From: Gliomastix tumulicola
Taxonomy: Eukaryota > Ascomycota > Sordariomycetes > Hypocreales > Bionectriaceae
Direction of reading: 5' to 3'
Length of the DNA stretch: 64,000 bases
Assembly (NCBI GenBank): GCA_001599755.1
Contig: BCHX01000007.1
Location: 2,666,001-2,730,000, forward strand
Positions 33,394-44,469 of the stretch are shown here, one piece after another (position 1 is the stretch's first letter; each line of letters opens with the position of its first letter). The notes below the pieces were generated by a model. The model saw only the letters and a list, made by a program, of their open reading frames with translations. It was not told the origin of the DNA and did no database searches. Made by a program: the position numbers and the translations under genes.

Positions 33394-35918
33394 ATGCCCG
33401 AAGATCCTGACACGGCACAGCAGCCTCGACCAGAGGAAGCAGGGCAGCCGAAGCGGCCTGAAAAGGCCGCTCGTGTCCGCACGGCTTGCTCCCGCTGCCA
33501 GAGGCGGAAGATGAGAGTCAGTCCGCTATGTCCCCCCGTCTCCCACAATCAGCGACGTCCTTACTCACATGCTCCGCGGTAGTGCGACGGTGTGCTTCCA
33601 TCGTGCAAGCCGTGTCAACGGGCAGGGGCAGCGTGTACCCGGATCCGTGACCTGGACAGCCCCAAAGAGTCCAAGAGGTGAGGTGGTCGCAGTCCAACAC
33701 CTGCCAAGATCCTCAATTGGACGCGTCCCCATCTCTGACTCGTTCCTTACAGATATATCGCCCAACTGAAGAGTCGCATTGCGCAGTTAGAGAGCAACGT
33801 GCCAACACAAGGCCCGGATGTCATCGTGAGGGACGCTCCGTCCGTCGTCACTCGTCCCGCTGGCGGGTCAATTTCCTGCCAGCCGTCACCTCAGCCGTCA
33901 CCTCAAGTCGAGACCCAGATCGAGTCTCGGCCAGAATTCCGAAGTCAGGAATCACACACCCGACCCCCCGCCGTGACTCCGCAAACGGGCCGGACATCCG
34001 CGAGACCAGCGGGCCATGTGATCGCAGACACGGATCGACCAGCCGAACGCCAGTCGCCGGAGGACACTTCGCCCGCTAGCCTTGACCATGAGCTTGGCCT
34101 AGTGTCATCCTCCGCCGGAGTCGACAATCGATATGTCGGCGCGTCCAGTGGCTACTATTTCACGAAGCTTATGCTCGGCACCTTGGAGGGGAGGGCGCCT
34201 ATCAAGAGCTTCAGCCGGAGCCAATACTCACAGGCTACGGAGTCGCTAGCGAGTTCCAACGAGATAGCGAGCGTGCGTCAGAACCTGCTCAAATTTTCCC
34301 CGTCGCCGCTCCCCAAAACCTGGGAGCATGCGAGGGAGCTCTCGTGCTCGTACTTTGATACCGTGCATTTGCAGTTTCCCTTCCTGTACCGTCCATCCTT
34401 CGACGAGAACCTCCGACGAATCTATTTCCCGGATAGTGGCCGCAGAGATCATGGGCAGACAGTCGACGGCCGGATTGCCCTGTTCCAGACCTACCTGGTT
34501 CTGGCCATCTCGTCAGCCATCCTGTCAAGAAGAGTCAAGATCGCGCTCCCCTCCGAGGGGTACGCGGTCAGCGCGCTCGAGTGCCTGAAGGACATTGACG
34601 TGACTGCGTCGATCAAAGGCCTGCAGTGCACGCAGTTGCTGCTGCAGTACGCCCTCAACAGCCGGACCCTCGGCCTCAACCTGTGGTACCTCCACTACCA
34701 ATGCGTGGCAAGCCTGGTAGACCTCGGTCTGCATTGCGGGACACCGCCGAGTGGTACTCTTACGGTCGATGAGCAGATGAAACGAAGGGTGTTTATGTCT
34801 ACATATATCTTTGATCAGACCTTGGCGACCATCATGGGAAGGCCAAATGCATTGAGAGACGAGGATTGTAATTGCGAAGTAAGTCGCCTTCCCCCCCTTT
34901 ATGTGCCGCCTACGTAACATTCATGCCGTTAGAGCCTGATGCTAATAAGCTGAAGCCTCCTGAGGATGTCAGCGACGAGAGCTTGAGAGGATCGACACGC
35001 TCGGCCTCGGCATCCGGGAGTGCACCATCGGAAATCTCGAATGCGCTTCATCTATTCCGGCTTGCCCGAATAAACTCGGAGATCAAACACTTCCTCCACC
35101 CCGGCCCCTCGAACTCGTTCTCGACATACAAAGACACACCGAGCATCGATCTAGTAGAGTGGCAGCAGAGCATGCTTGGTCGTCTACGCCAGTGGGCGGT
35201 TTCAGTCCCGTCCCAGACACGCGATGACGCATATATCGTCGACCTCTCCGAGATCAAATACCTCAACGTTGTGATGTTACTTCTACGGCCGAGCCCAGCA
35301 ATCCGTAATCCGTCCGAAGAAGCCCTGCGCATATGCTACGAGAGCGCTACCCAGAGCCTGAGGATGTATAACAGGTTGTACAAGAGGAACGTCCTCACAT
35401 ACACCTGGGTCACGGTCCACACCATCTTCTTAACTAGCTTGACTATGCTGTACTGCGTCTGGACCATGCCGGATAGCCCCATTAGGATACGTCTGGATGT
35501 ACTGGTCTCTGATTTGAAAGCAGGCTCGGACGTTCTGAGCGCTACGGGGGAACATTGGCCGCAGGCAACACGATGCCGCGACGCTCTCGAGAACCTCTCC
35601 AACTCCACAATCCGCTGGCTCTCTGAAGTCAAGTCAAGGCAGGCCGGCGGAGACCTCTATGCCTATCAAGGCGGCTGGAACCAAGAGAGAGCGGCCGCAG
35701 AAACGCAGCAGTCCTCCGTGCCGCCCGCAGACTGGGGTCAGCTCAGCGAAAGTGCACCGATGGATCCTGGTTTCCCAGTAAATCCCACCGATTTCTTGGA
35801 TCTTGAAATCATGGCGTCGGTCTTTGGGGGGCCAGGCAGCGACGTTCAAGGTGTATACAACGCCAACACGATGCTTCAGGGCATGTTCTGTGATTACCAG
35901 CCCACCATGGATTTCTAG
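33394..35918 (+). CDS. Zn2Cys6 transcription factor (second regulator of the catabolic block)
   Basis: The exons 33394-33516, 33583-33677, 33753-34878 and 34956-35918 encode about 768 aa. The zinc cluster is CSRCQRRKMRC...CKPCQRAGAAC (C-x2-C-x6-C-x6-C-x2-C-x6-C, residues about 32-59), with an intron inside it, as is common for this class. A coiled-coil-like linker follows (YIAQLKSRIAQLESN). The fungal_trans region begins near SYFDTVHLQFPFLYRPSFDE and continues with IFDQTLATIMGRPNALRDED. The last intron probably uses an AAG acceptor at 34953-34955, since the nearer TAG would break the frame; this gives NCE-PPEDVSDESLRG. A CGG-N8-CCG site sits in its promoter. As the regulator closest to the carrier, aldolase and dehydratase, it is the best candidate to bind the sites shared by those genes. 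Confidence 0.92.
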
Positions 35919-36586
35919 ATCACTGCTATTAGGTTGAGAGGTTGGGGAAATGCGGAATCCCTCTCCGCTCGTAGTCTATTATGCAAAATCATGTAGGCAA
36001 TGATGGCCCTGTCCCTCCGAACGGACCTACATCGTGTGTTGTATGAGATGCCTCATCTTATGTACCGTAGTACGAAATACTGGTTGAAAGCACCAAGTTT
36101 AGACTTTGTTTCGTTTTTAGTCAGTCACATTCCTCTTACTTAGGCTTGGGGCCTCCGCCGGAAGTCATCCGTCGTCGGCTGCATAAACTACCAAAAACCC
36201 TAGGCATAGAGCATCAAAGCCTGGCTGGTAGCGTAGCGTGCGCGATTCCGGAAAATATTGACTAGGCTAAGGGACCTACAGCGAATATGACCACTCACTG
36301 GCGAGTCACGACAGCAGGAACGGATGTCTTCCGTCCGTCACTTTCCGTGAACGGGGACCGTGTTGAAGCTAACGATTACTAGTCATGGGGGCTGACTGGG
36401 GAAAATCTGGGGATGCGCACTCACGCCTCCGTCGAGACTTGCTGCCCCGTGGGTAGCGTAGCGCCCAGTTGCAGCTCCACGTAATATATAATCTTCTCTT
36501 TTCTCTCAGCAATCTTCCAACTCCTAAGCAGCAAGATCTAACTTTCTTTTCACAGCTTGAAATTTTTGTCCATCATATATCCCAAG
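35919..36586. other. Intergenic: 3' flank of regulator and promoter of the MFS carrier
   Basis: No gene seen. The promoter half contains the N7 variant of the regulator palindrome and a CT-rich leader before the start codon. Confidence 0.5.
36320..36334. promoter_or_regulatory. ACGGA-N5-TCCGT palindrome (CGG-N7-CCG) upstream of the MFS carrier
   Basis: The arms ACGGA and TCCGT enclose five bases, one fewer than the otherwise similar sites at 40462 and 43173. It lies 253 bp upstream of the start codon. CCG (36345-36347) and CGG (36352-36354) triplets also lie within 20 bp. The spacing difference makes this the least certain member of the set. Confidence 0.4.
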
Positions 36587-38260
36587 ATGTCTCTGAACGA
36601 GGATGTTCGCGCCGCGGAGAAGGAACATGCGTCCGAGCAGCATGACGAATTTCAGGCAGCACGGATCGCGCCCATGCCGCAGAGCCTGGCCGCTCTGAGC
36701 GCCGAGGAACTCCAGAAGGTTGGGAAGATGGCCACGTTCAAGATGGACATCTGGATCATGCCGATCCTCGTCGTCATGTTCATTCTCAACTATCTGGATC
36801 GGCAAAACATCGCCAGTGCTCGACTCGCTGGCCTGGAAGTGGATCTAGGGCTCAGCCCGGTTCAGTATCAGACCTCGGTCTCAATCCTCTTTGTGGGCTA
36901 CAGTGAGCCCCTCGAAACTGATTCCCTGTAAAACTTTGCATTGAGAGCTAACAGACCTTTTTCGACAGTTCTTATGCAGGTTCCGAGCAACATGATGGTG
37001 GGGAAAATCACCTGGCCGAGTCTCTACATTTGCCTGGGCATGTCGCTATGGGGAGTCATCTCTGCTACCATGGCCGCTGTCCACAGCTTCGCTGGCCTTC
37101 TCGTCGCCCGCATCTTCATCGGCGTCGTCGAGTCCGTCTTTTTCCCGGGAGCCATCTACCTGCTGTCCCTCTTCTATACCAGGAAGCAACTCGCCTTCCG
37201 CACAGCTATTCTCTTCAGTGGCTCCCAGCTGGGTAATGCGTTCGGCGGGCTCTTTGCTGTTGCCATCATGGGTCTAGATGGTAGTCACGGTCTAGAGGCA
37301 TGGCGATGGGTATGTCAAAACCGCCTCGTTCGTCGGGCCACAGTGCACTAACTCATTGGTGCGCCAACAAAAGCTCTTCTTGATCGAAGGCGTTCTCACC
37401 ACCGGCTTGGCCTTTATTTTCGCTTTCTTGCTCCCGAGCTCCCACAAGCAGATCATCGGTCTCTCCTCTATCGAACTCGATTTCCTTCAATGGAACTACT
37501 CATCCGATCTCAGCACCATCTCCGAGGGGACCTCAGAAGTAACCGCCTGGCAGGGCCTCGTGATGGCGTGCTCCGATATCAAGACATGGACACTGATGGG
37601 AATTCTCTCTCTGGTAAGTGCAAGACTGCGCTGTTAAGCCCGTTCTGTCATCTGACAGCCACATAGACATACGTCGTTGGCACCGTTACGAACTTCTTCC
37701 CCAGCGTTGTCGGCACCCTGGGATACGATCGCAACACTACATACCTCCTCACGGCGCCGCCCTTTGTCCTCTGCGTATTCGTCATGTGGATCAACGGCTG
37801 GCACTCCGACCGCGTGCAAGAACGCTTCCTCCACATCGTCTGCCTGCAGCTCATCGGCATCGCGGCCAACATCATCGCGGTGTCCACCCTGAGTGTGCCC
37901 GCCCGATACGTGGCCATGATGCTGCTGCCGTCCTCGGTCTACGGCTCCTCGGTCGTCACCCTGTCTTGGATCTCCGGCACGCTGAATCAGCCCCTGGCTA
38001 AGCGCGCTGCTGCCATTGCCCTGATCAACTCCTTCGCCAACACGCCGAACATCTGGACCAGCTATCTCTACAGCGGCCCCCCTCGCTTCCTCTTGGCTTT
38101 CCTGGTGAACCTCGGCGCCATGTCTCTCGCGGCGTTATGCGCCAGTTTCGCCTACTTCTACCTCCGCCGCCTGAACGCGAAGCTCGGCAAAGGGGAGAAC
38201 ACTGGTAAGCATGGTCCCACTGCCGCTCAGATCGATGCTGGATTCAGATATACACTCTGA
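36587..38260 (+). CDS. MFS transporter, anion:cation symporter (ACS) type
   Basis: The exons 36587-36902, 36969-37309, 37374-37613 and 37667-38260 encode about 496 aa with about 12 hydrophobic segments. Family signs are ILNYLDRQNIASARLAGLE in the first helix, VQYQTSVSILFVGYILMQVPSNM in helix 2 across the first splice, ARIFIGVVESVFFPGAIYLL, and FRTAILFSGSQLGNAFGGL. This branch (with the allantoate/nicotinate-type permeases) imports organic anions such as carboxylates, vitamins and ureides across the plasma membrane. The N-terminus is an acidic cytoplasmic tail of about 55 residues. Its place beside a sugar-acid-type dehydratase and aldolase suggests uptake of the acid those enzymes degrade; substrate not readable from sequence. 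Confidence 0.93.
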
Positions 38261-38952
38261 GGTGGTTCGTCGGGTAATTTCGACAGACGCTTTTGTAGAA
38301 GTCCAAAATTCCCTTCTGTCACGTTCGCAACATCAGTCATGGGTTTGCTTAGGTAGTTCGGGAAGAGGTCCGAAGTAATTCAAATCACGCACTTCCTCCT
38401 AATGAAATCGTCGGTCACACGCGGTGATCATAGTTAAATCCATTGACTTTATTCAATGCTATTTCTGGCGAGGAAGCAATGCTCCGAGTAGATAGCAAAG
38501 TGCGGTAGGCTCCCGTCTCTATGTTTTGATTTGTCTGGGGATACGTAGGTCTCGGCCATAAGAGAAGAATACCACCTCAACCGATATCGCTTCGTTATTA
38601 TGGTCTCTCCTGATGAGGTAAGTCAAAGAACCCTCTATCCCGAGTTTTTAATATGTAGGAAGTGTGGCTGGGAGGATAACGGGTACGCTTCTCACCGCAT
38701 TGGACCGACACAAGCGAGTTTGGGAACAGGATATGGGAAACACATGTACGAAGTTGACTCTAGAAACTATATACTGGAGGGTCTACTGACGGACCTCAGT
38801 TGCTGCTCAGAAGAGCCTGCTTTCGCCAGTTTTCGCCTCCTGTTCTTTTCTACCAGAATTGATCTCGGCTGTCAACAGGCGCCTGGGGGGCAATTCCGAG
38901 GGCGCACTTCACTAGGCCTCACCATTCTGAAGCAGCCTTTCAAATTCGACCC
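38261..38952. other. Convergent intergenic region
   Basis: It lies between the stop of the carrier and the stop of the aldolase. An open frame on the plus strand from 38600 runs antisense into the aldolase last exon, has no domain features, and is not called. Confidence 0.5.
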
Positions 38953-40103
38953 TTATAGAGACGCTTCGACCTTGCCAATCTCCGTCATCAACTCAGACCA
39001 CTTCTCCCACTCCCCCTCAGGAACTCTCCCCCGCAAAGGCGCCCTCCCGCCCTCCAGGTTCCCAAAGCCAAGCACCCGGAAGATGGCCTCGCGGATACCC
39101 CGGGCGCCCTTCTCGACGATCCACTGCTGCGTGGACGAGACGAGCCACTGCAGCCGGCGGGCCTCCTCGAGCGTCTCCTCCCGCGCCGGGCGCTGCGACA
39201 GCAGGCCGTGCAGGCGCATGAGCGTCTTGGGGTAGACGGCGGCGAGGGCGTCGATGGCGCCCGCGGCGTTGAAGAGCATGACGGGGCCGAGCTGCTGGCC
39301 GAGGCCGGAGTAGACGCGGAAGTTGGCTGGGTCGATCCTGGGGTGGAGGGAGACCTCGAGGTGGTAGGAGACGTCGGCGTGAGTCCTGTATTGCGTGAAC
39401 ATTGCGTTAGCAAGACAGTTCTTCTGCTCCAGGCGAGGGAGTTTGGAGATGGCGATGTTGCGCCCGCACGTACATTTTGCATCCAACGATGTTGGGATGC
39501 GAGGCGAGCGCTACGTATGTGTCGGGTTTCATCATAACACCGTTTGTCACGGTAGGATAATTGTAGCTAGAAGCAGGTGCAGCGTTAGTCGAGCAAGCAA
39601 ATATAGCCCGGCGCACCATCAACTTGGGGAAGGGGGGAGAGGTCTCACAGTAGAATGGGGATCGGGCTCCGATCTGCCACAATGGTGAACCACTCAATTA
39701 TGCCCTCCTGGCTGCTCTGCGCTCCGAAATAGCCCGGAGCCAGTACGAGCCCCCATTGCGCGCCGGCCTTCTCTGCATCCTCGAGCCACTGCACGGCCTC
39801 CTCGGTGCTGTTGATCAGCACACCCGCCATGATGGGATAGTTGGCGAATCCAGCGTCATCCAGGCCCTTTCGAACGCCAGAGATCAGGCTGGAGCGCTCC
39901 TGACGGGTTAGATGGATGGCTTCGCCTGTCGAGCCCATCAGGACCACTCCCGTGATGCCCGACTTTGCCAGGTGAACAGTGTGTGCGGCTTGTGTCTCGA
40001 CATCGACGGCAGGATGAGGGTTGCTAGAAGCCGCGTCGAACGGCTTGAAGAAGGTGGGGGACGGCACATAGATGCCATCTTTGGGGACGTTTGTGGTAGC
40101 CAT
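38953..40103 (-). CDS. DHDPS/NAL-family class I aldolase (2-keto-3-deoxy-acid aldolase candidate)
   Basis: The exons 40103-39649, 39566-39474 and 39385-38953 give about 326 aa. The family makes or splits 2-keto acids through a Schiff base in a TIM barrel. Hallmarks: GIYVPSPTFF near the start, GVVLMGSTGEAIHLT (the G-T/S-T-GE motif), LLYNYPTVTNG with the catalytic Tyr, and NIVGCKMTHADV with the Schiff-base Lys just before the second splice. Both splices rebuild conserved motifs, supporting the model. No targeting signal is seen. With an IlvD/EDD dehydratase next door in the same orientation, the simplest role is cleavage of a 2-keto-3-deoxy sugar acid to pyruvate and an aldehyde. Lysine-pathway DHDPS is unlikely in a fungus. 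A trans-4-hydroxyproline- or sialate-type activity is possible. Confidence 0.92.
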
Positions 40104-40765
40104 GATGAATGGATTGCGTTGCGATGAAGAACTTTAGCCCCCGGTCACACTACAGGCAGGATATAAAATAGCAGCTGAATCATTTCCTGAGGAGCGAATA
40201 CACAGTCGTGTTTTATATATACTGCTTCATGGAGAGGGAACGACAAATCCGGTCTCGCTCGAGCGCCTCCGAGGATGGCACGATTAATCCTGGGTATCGT
40301 GAGGGGGACGGGGGAAACGGCCGCATTTCGGCGTTCCCGCTACTTAAATATTCGATTCCGGCAAGGCCTTTGACTTGCCGTGCCGTGCATGTTCAAGAAG
40401 ACGGGTGGCTTCCGACTCGACTTCGGAGCGCCGGGTGCTTGGAGTGACTCTTCTCTCCACTACGGAGACGGTTCCGTTACCGATGTCACTTCTGGCATCC
40501 CCAAAGACAAGTAGGTCTGGTGAATGACTGGGGTACCGCCACGTTCCAGATATTGTGACAGACACAAGCCCCTATCATAAATCTCACTGTATGTATGAGC
40601 AGCGTTTTGAAAAGAGATAGCCGTTGAGTCCTCCGCGAGCTTCAAACTACTAGTAGTGCTTTAAATAGTGATGTAGATGGAATTGTGTTTAGACAATTTT
40701 CTATAAGCTGATCATATTAAATTCTAAGAAGGTATACGGAATGGTTATTGACGTATCGACGGAAA
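40104..40765. other. Promoter region of the aldolase gene
   Basis: No gene seen in 662 bases. It lies between the aldolase start and the dehydratase stop. It contains the palindrome at 40462 and a second GC-rich inverted arrangement near 40310-40340 (GGGGGAAACGG...CGGCGTTCCC, imperfect). Confidence 0.5.
40462..40477. promoter_or_regulatory. ACGG-N8-CCGT palindrome upstream of the aldolase
   Basis: ACGGA and TCCGT arms with six bases between (CGG-N8-CCG), 359 bp upstream of the aldolase start codon. Same architecture as the sites at 33200 and 43173. Confidence 0.55.
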
Positions 40766-42873
40766 TCAGTGGTTATGTCTAGGTAGTCCATGGACCTGAG
40801 CCACGCGCTGGTACTTGACAGCACTCTTCAGTACCATCCCATTAGACAGCTGGTCCGTTTCCCGACGGAATATGTCCTGCCATGGGGTAGTGCTGGGAAC
40901 TTGGGGATATCCTTCTTTTAGCAGTCTTTCTCGACGCTGTCCCAGCTCTTCGTCGCTGATGAGAATGTCAACACGTCGCTTGAGCAGGTCGATGCGCAGC
41001 CTGTCTCCATCCTTGAGAATGGCAAGATTGCCAGACGCACATGCCTCCGGGCTAGCATTGAGGATAGACGGCGAGCCGGATGTCCCCGACTGCCGCCCGT
41101 CGCCGATACAGAACAGACCGTCCACGCCCTGCTTGATCAGACGCCCCGGCGGGCGCATGTTGACCACCTCGGCCGCGCCAGGGAAGCCTAGAGGTCCCAC
41201 CCCGCGCATCACGAGGATGGTATTGTCGTCAATGGACGTGTTCGGATCTTCGAGCCGCTTGTGGTAGTCCTCCGGTCCATCGAACACTGCCACAGGGCCT
41301 TCGAACGCGTCCGGGTCATCTGGGTTGGACAGGTAACGCTTCCTGAAGGTCGACGAGATGCCGCACGTCTTCATGATCGCCGAGTCGAAGAGGCTGCCCT
41401 TGAGATGGACGAAACCGGCATTCTTCATCAGGGGCTCGGTATACGGCAGGATGACGTCGCGATTCCACGTGTGCCGACCCTCGACGTTCTGTGCCATCGT
41501 TTTGCCGTTGCAAGTCAGGGCATCTCCATTGATCTTGCCCGCATTCAAAAGCTCCGCCATGACGGCAGGGAGACCACCTGCGCGGTAGTAGTCCTCTCCG
41601 AGATACTTGCCAGAAGGCATCATATTCACCAGAAGGGGTATTTCGAAGCCGATCGTGTCCCAGTCATCCATCGCAATCTCAACGCCCATGTGTTGTGCGA
41701 TGGCATTGATATGGATGGGCGCATTTGTGCTGCCGCCGATGGCCGCGTTGGCCACGATTGCGTTCTCGAATGCAGCACGGGTCATGATGTCGCTCGGCTT
41801 CCTGTCAACTTCTACCATCTCCACGATGCGCCTCCCCGTCTCGTATGCGCACTGAGCTCTGTCACGATACGGAGCTGGGATGGCGGCAGAGCCCGGCAGC
41901 GCCATTCCCAGAGCCTCTGCAAGGGCGTTCATTGTAGATGCGGTGCCCATCGTATTACAATGGCCGACGGATGGTGTTCTATGCGGGTTTGGGGGTCTCA
42001 TTAGTCCTGTCCGCCATATCATCCGTAGGGAGAAGCACGTTGGTTTTCACTCACCCTTTTGCGACGAAATCGACGAGCCCAGCATCATCAATCTCACCTA
42101 CGGCGTGTAACTGTCGTCCCTCCCAAACAATGGTCCCTGCACCCACCAATTTCCCTTCTTTATCGCCGTTTAGCATGGGCCCTACGTTCATGCAAATAGC
42201 TGGAAGATTCTGTACACGTCACCCCTTAGTTATGAAAAGACCGAGAGAATTGCTTGTGGGTAATTGGAGAACTGACCACTGTGGCTGCTGCCATCAGGCA
42301 AGCCGGGGTCGTCTTGTCACATCCAGTGAGGAGGACAACTCCGTCAAGGAAGTAGCTCGTAAGTACCTCGACAAGCGCTAGATAAGCGAGATTTCGGTCA
42401 AGCGTGGCCGTAGGCCGTCTCGTCGTCTCTTGAATGGGATGCATAGGAAACTCGAACGCGATTCCTCCCGCCGTCCGGATTCCCTCTCGAACTCGCTTGG
42501 ACAGCTCGATATGGTGGCGGTTGCAAGGCGCAATATCCGAGCCTGTCTGCGCGATCCCAATCATAGGCTTCCCCGACTGGAGCTCCTCACGCGTGAGACC
42601 GTAGTTCATGTATCGTTCGATGTAGCCCGCGATCATCTCCGCGTCATTACTCGAGTTGAACCAGGATGCCGACCGCAGCGTCCTGCCTGGGATTCGCTCA
42701 GCATGAGGCTTGTCTGGGCCGCGGGCGCCCTTCAGCTGGGCCTCCAGCTCTGCATTGCGCTTTCGGAGAGCGGTCAATTCGCTCAGGCAGTCTTCAATCT
42801 CCACGGGCTTGGAGCTTGCGGTCGCTTTGCAGGAGCAGCCCTGGCACGACGCTTCCGACGACGAGCAAGGCAT
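40766..42873 (-). CDS. IlvD/EDD-family dehydratase (sugar-acid or dihydroxy-acid dehydratase)
   Basis: The exons 42873-42277, 42209-42055 and 41978-40766 give about 654 aa. The family dehydrates dihydroxy acids or aldonates to 2-keto(-3-deoxy) acids using an Fe-S cluster. Candidate cluster cysteines lie in GSDIAPCNRHH, LLTGCDKTTPACLM and VGHCNTMGTAST; other motifs are NAAIGGSTNAPIHINAIA, GFVHLKGSLFDSAIMKTCG, VMRGVGPLGFPGAAEV and GDGRQSGTSGSPSILNASPE. The start is the first ATG; it opens a Cys-rich tail (MPCSSSEASCQGCSCK) and a short heptad segment (LTALRKRNAELEAQLKG), unusual additions not seen in typical DHAD. No clear mitochondrial presequence is present, arguing against the Ile/Val biosynthetic enzyme and for a cytosolic pentonate/hexonate dehydratase. 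It is paired with the aldolase. A regulator palindrome lies 300 bp upstream. Confidence 0.93.
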
Positions 42874-43818
42874 GACCGAAGGACTGGAAAGTAGGGGGGG
42901 TAGGTGACTCGGTACTGGGATGAAAAGGGACTGGTGGCGTTGCGAGATGTCTTTTGTCTTCACTTGCACCTCAGGTTCCAATGCCGAAGCATGCGATACC
43001 GGCGATACCGGAGGTCGGACCTTAAGACGACGCGGAGAGCGGAGTCAGACGTTGCCGGGAGGGCCTTGATAAGGACCGGGCCCGCAGGGTAGAACATTTC
43101 GGGTACTTGAGTCCGGTCGCTGGATACTAACGTTGTTAGTGTTTCGGCTCAATGGCCGCTCTGCGCTGTTGAACGGAACGATGTCCGTTACTCGGCCAAG
43201 CCCCTGTCTCGCCAGCCCCTGACAAACGGGACGCCAACCGTGAATGTCACGACCGACCCGCAACACATTAGTCCTCGACTCAATCATCGCAGTTGATAGA
43301 CATCTAGCTCCCATAGCTCTCATATAGCTGTCTGCTGACCACTGACGAAGTCCCTCGACACGCCTTCGTGTGAAGTGACATGAGCCGATTAATCTGACTA
43401 AGTTATCATCGATATCCTCGCCGACTGAAACTTCCAGAACACTGAGTCATCATCAGGCTCATCGTGGTGGCGATTTAGTTTCAAGAGCCTCTGACTCATG
43501 GCGGAGACGTGCATCTCAACTGACATTCCAGCCACTCAGCACTCCCACCACTCAATGTCTTTGAAAATTTGCAGCAGGATGCTCTGAACGTGTTGAGTAA
43601 ATAGTTCAATGTGGCTGGTATGGTCATTGGTAAGAAGGCCTTGCCCTAAAGCTCAGCAAGGTACACAAACCACAACTATTATAACCATTTCTCTCACATC
43701 CCCGCCACCTCTCCGTCCTCGCTTTCCGTACTTCTCCTCTTCCGTCCTCCAGCTTAATTCCTTACACTCATACACTCATACACACACACATTCGTCGTTT
43801 AGTTACTATTCCTTTAAG
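42874..43818. other. Divergent intergenic region: dehydratase promoter and small repeat-protein promoter
   Basis: No gene supported. The dehydratase side has the CGG-N8-CCG site. The other side is a CT-rich leader with an ACAC run (43783-43792) just before the start at 43819. Confidence 0.5.
43173..43188. promoter_or_regulatory. ACGG-N8-CCGT palindrome upstream of the IlvD/EDD dehydratase
   Basis: AACGGA-ACGATG-TCCGTT (43172-43189), a perfect six-base inverted repeat with six-base spacer, 300 bp upstream of the dehydratase start. It is the cleanest of the four related sites. Confidence 0.6.
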
Positions 43819-44469
43819 ATGACGGAGCCAAGGTGTCTCATCGACAGTTGTACCGAGCGCTGCACCGATAACTGCACCGAGAGCCGCAGTAACGATCGTT
43901 CACCCTCACCTCCGTGTGAGCCTCAACGACAATCACCTGTTCCATGGTTCAACTTCATCCGCCAGGCCTGGCAAGACTACAAACTTGGCCGCAAAATCCG
44001 CAAGGAAGGGCCTAAATCTGGAGAGGGAATGGTCGGTGTCGAGGCCCAAGACAAGATCGATACCAGCCACACGATAGATACCGACGTGGGACACAAAAAC
44101 CCGGACGTGGGGGACCAAGTTGAGCCCGCCGTTCAGGGCAGAGTTGAGCCTGCTGTGGGGGACAAAGTTCAGCCCCCCGTGGAGGGTGAAGTTCAGCCCG
44201 ACACCAACACCAAGGGCGACGAGGGGAAGACAACCGGCCCAGCAAAGAAGCGGTCGGGCTCCGAACCGGGCTGGACTTTCCACCGAGACAGCGAGTATCC
44301 TTGGAGAATCGAGCGCACGATCCAAGGAGATGTGGACTGGAGAGGCACCTGGGTCCTCGAGGTTCAAGACATGTTCTCTGTCAACTGGACTCGACAGAAG
44401 GTGCACGACGGCCGGACATGGCGCTGGGTCACGCTGCCTGACGCTCCCCACTGGCCTGTCTCGAATTAA
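43819..44469 (+). CDS. Hypothetical 216-aa protein with Cys-rich N-terminus and VGDxVxP repeats
   Basis: I do not recognise a family. The chosen ATG follows a pyrimidine-rich leader; the upstream part of the open frame is low complexity and unlikely to be coding. The N-terminus has evenly spaced cysteines, CLIDSCTERCTDNC (C-x5-C-x3-C-x3-C). A central segment repeats an 8-9-residue unit three to four times (VGDQVEPAVQGRVEPAVGDK and on). The C-terminus is Trp-rich (W at EPGWTF, YPWRI, DWRGTWVL, SVNWTR, TWRWVTLP, HWPVSN). There is no signal peptide. The repeat and tail suggest a protein-interaction role, but this is a guess. The position just upstream of the giant HET gene may be fortuitous. Confidence 0.6.
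   Translation: MTEPRCLIDSCTERCTDNCTESRSNDRSPSPPCEPQRQSPVPWFNFIRQAWQDYKLGRKIRKEGPKSGEGMVGVEAQDKIDTSHTIDTDVGHKNPDVGDQVEPAVQGRVEPAVGDKVQPPVEGEVQPDTNTKGDEGKTTGPAKKRSGSEPGWTFHRDSEYPWRIERTIQGDVDWRGTWVLEVQDMFSVNWTRQKVHDGRTWRWVTLPDAPHWPVSN

Noticed and set aside
38600..39235. 211-codon plus-strand frame after the carrier
   Set aside because: Half of it is antisense to the aldolase and the rest has no coding signature or start context.
41261..42004. 247-codon antisense frame over the dehydratase
   Set aside because: Shadow frame, no domains.
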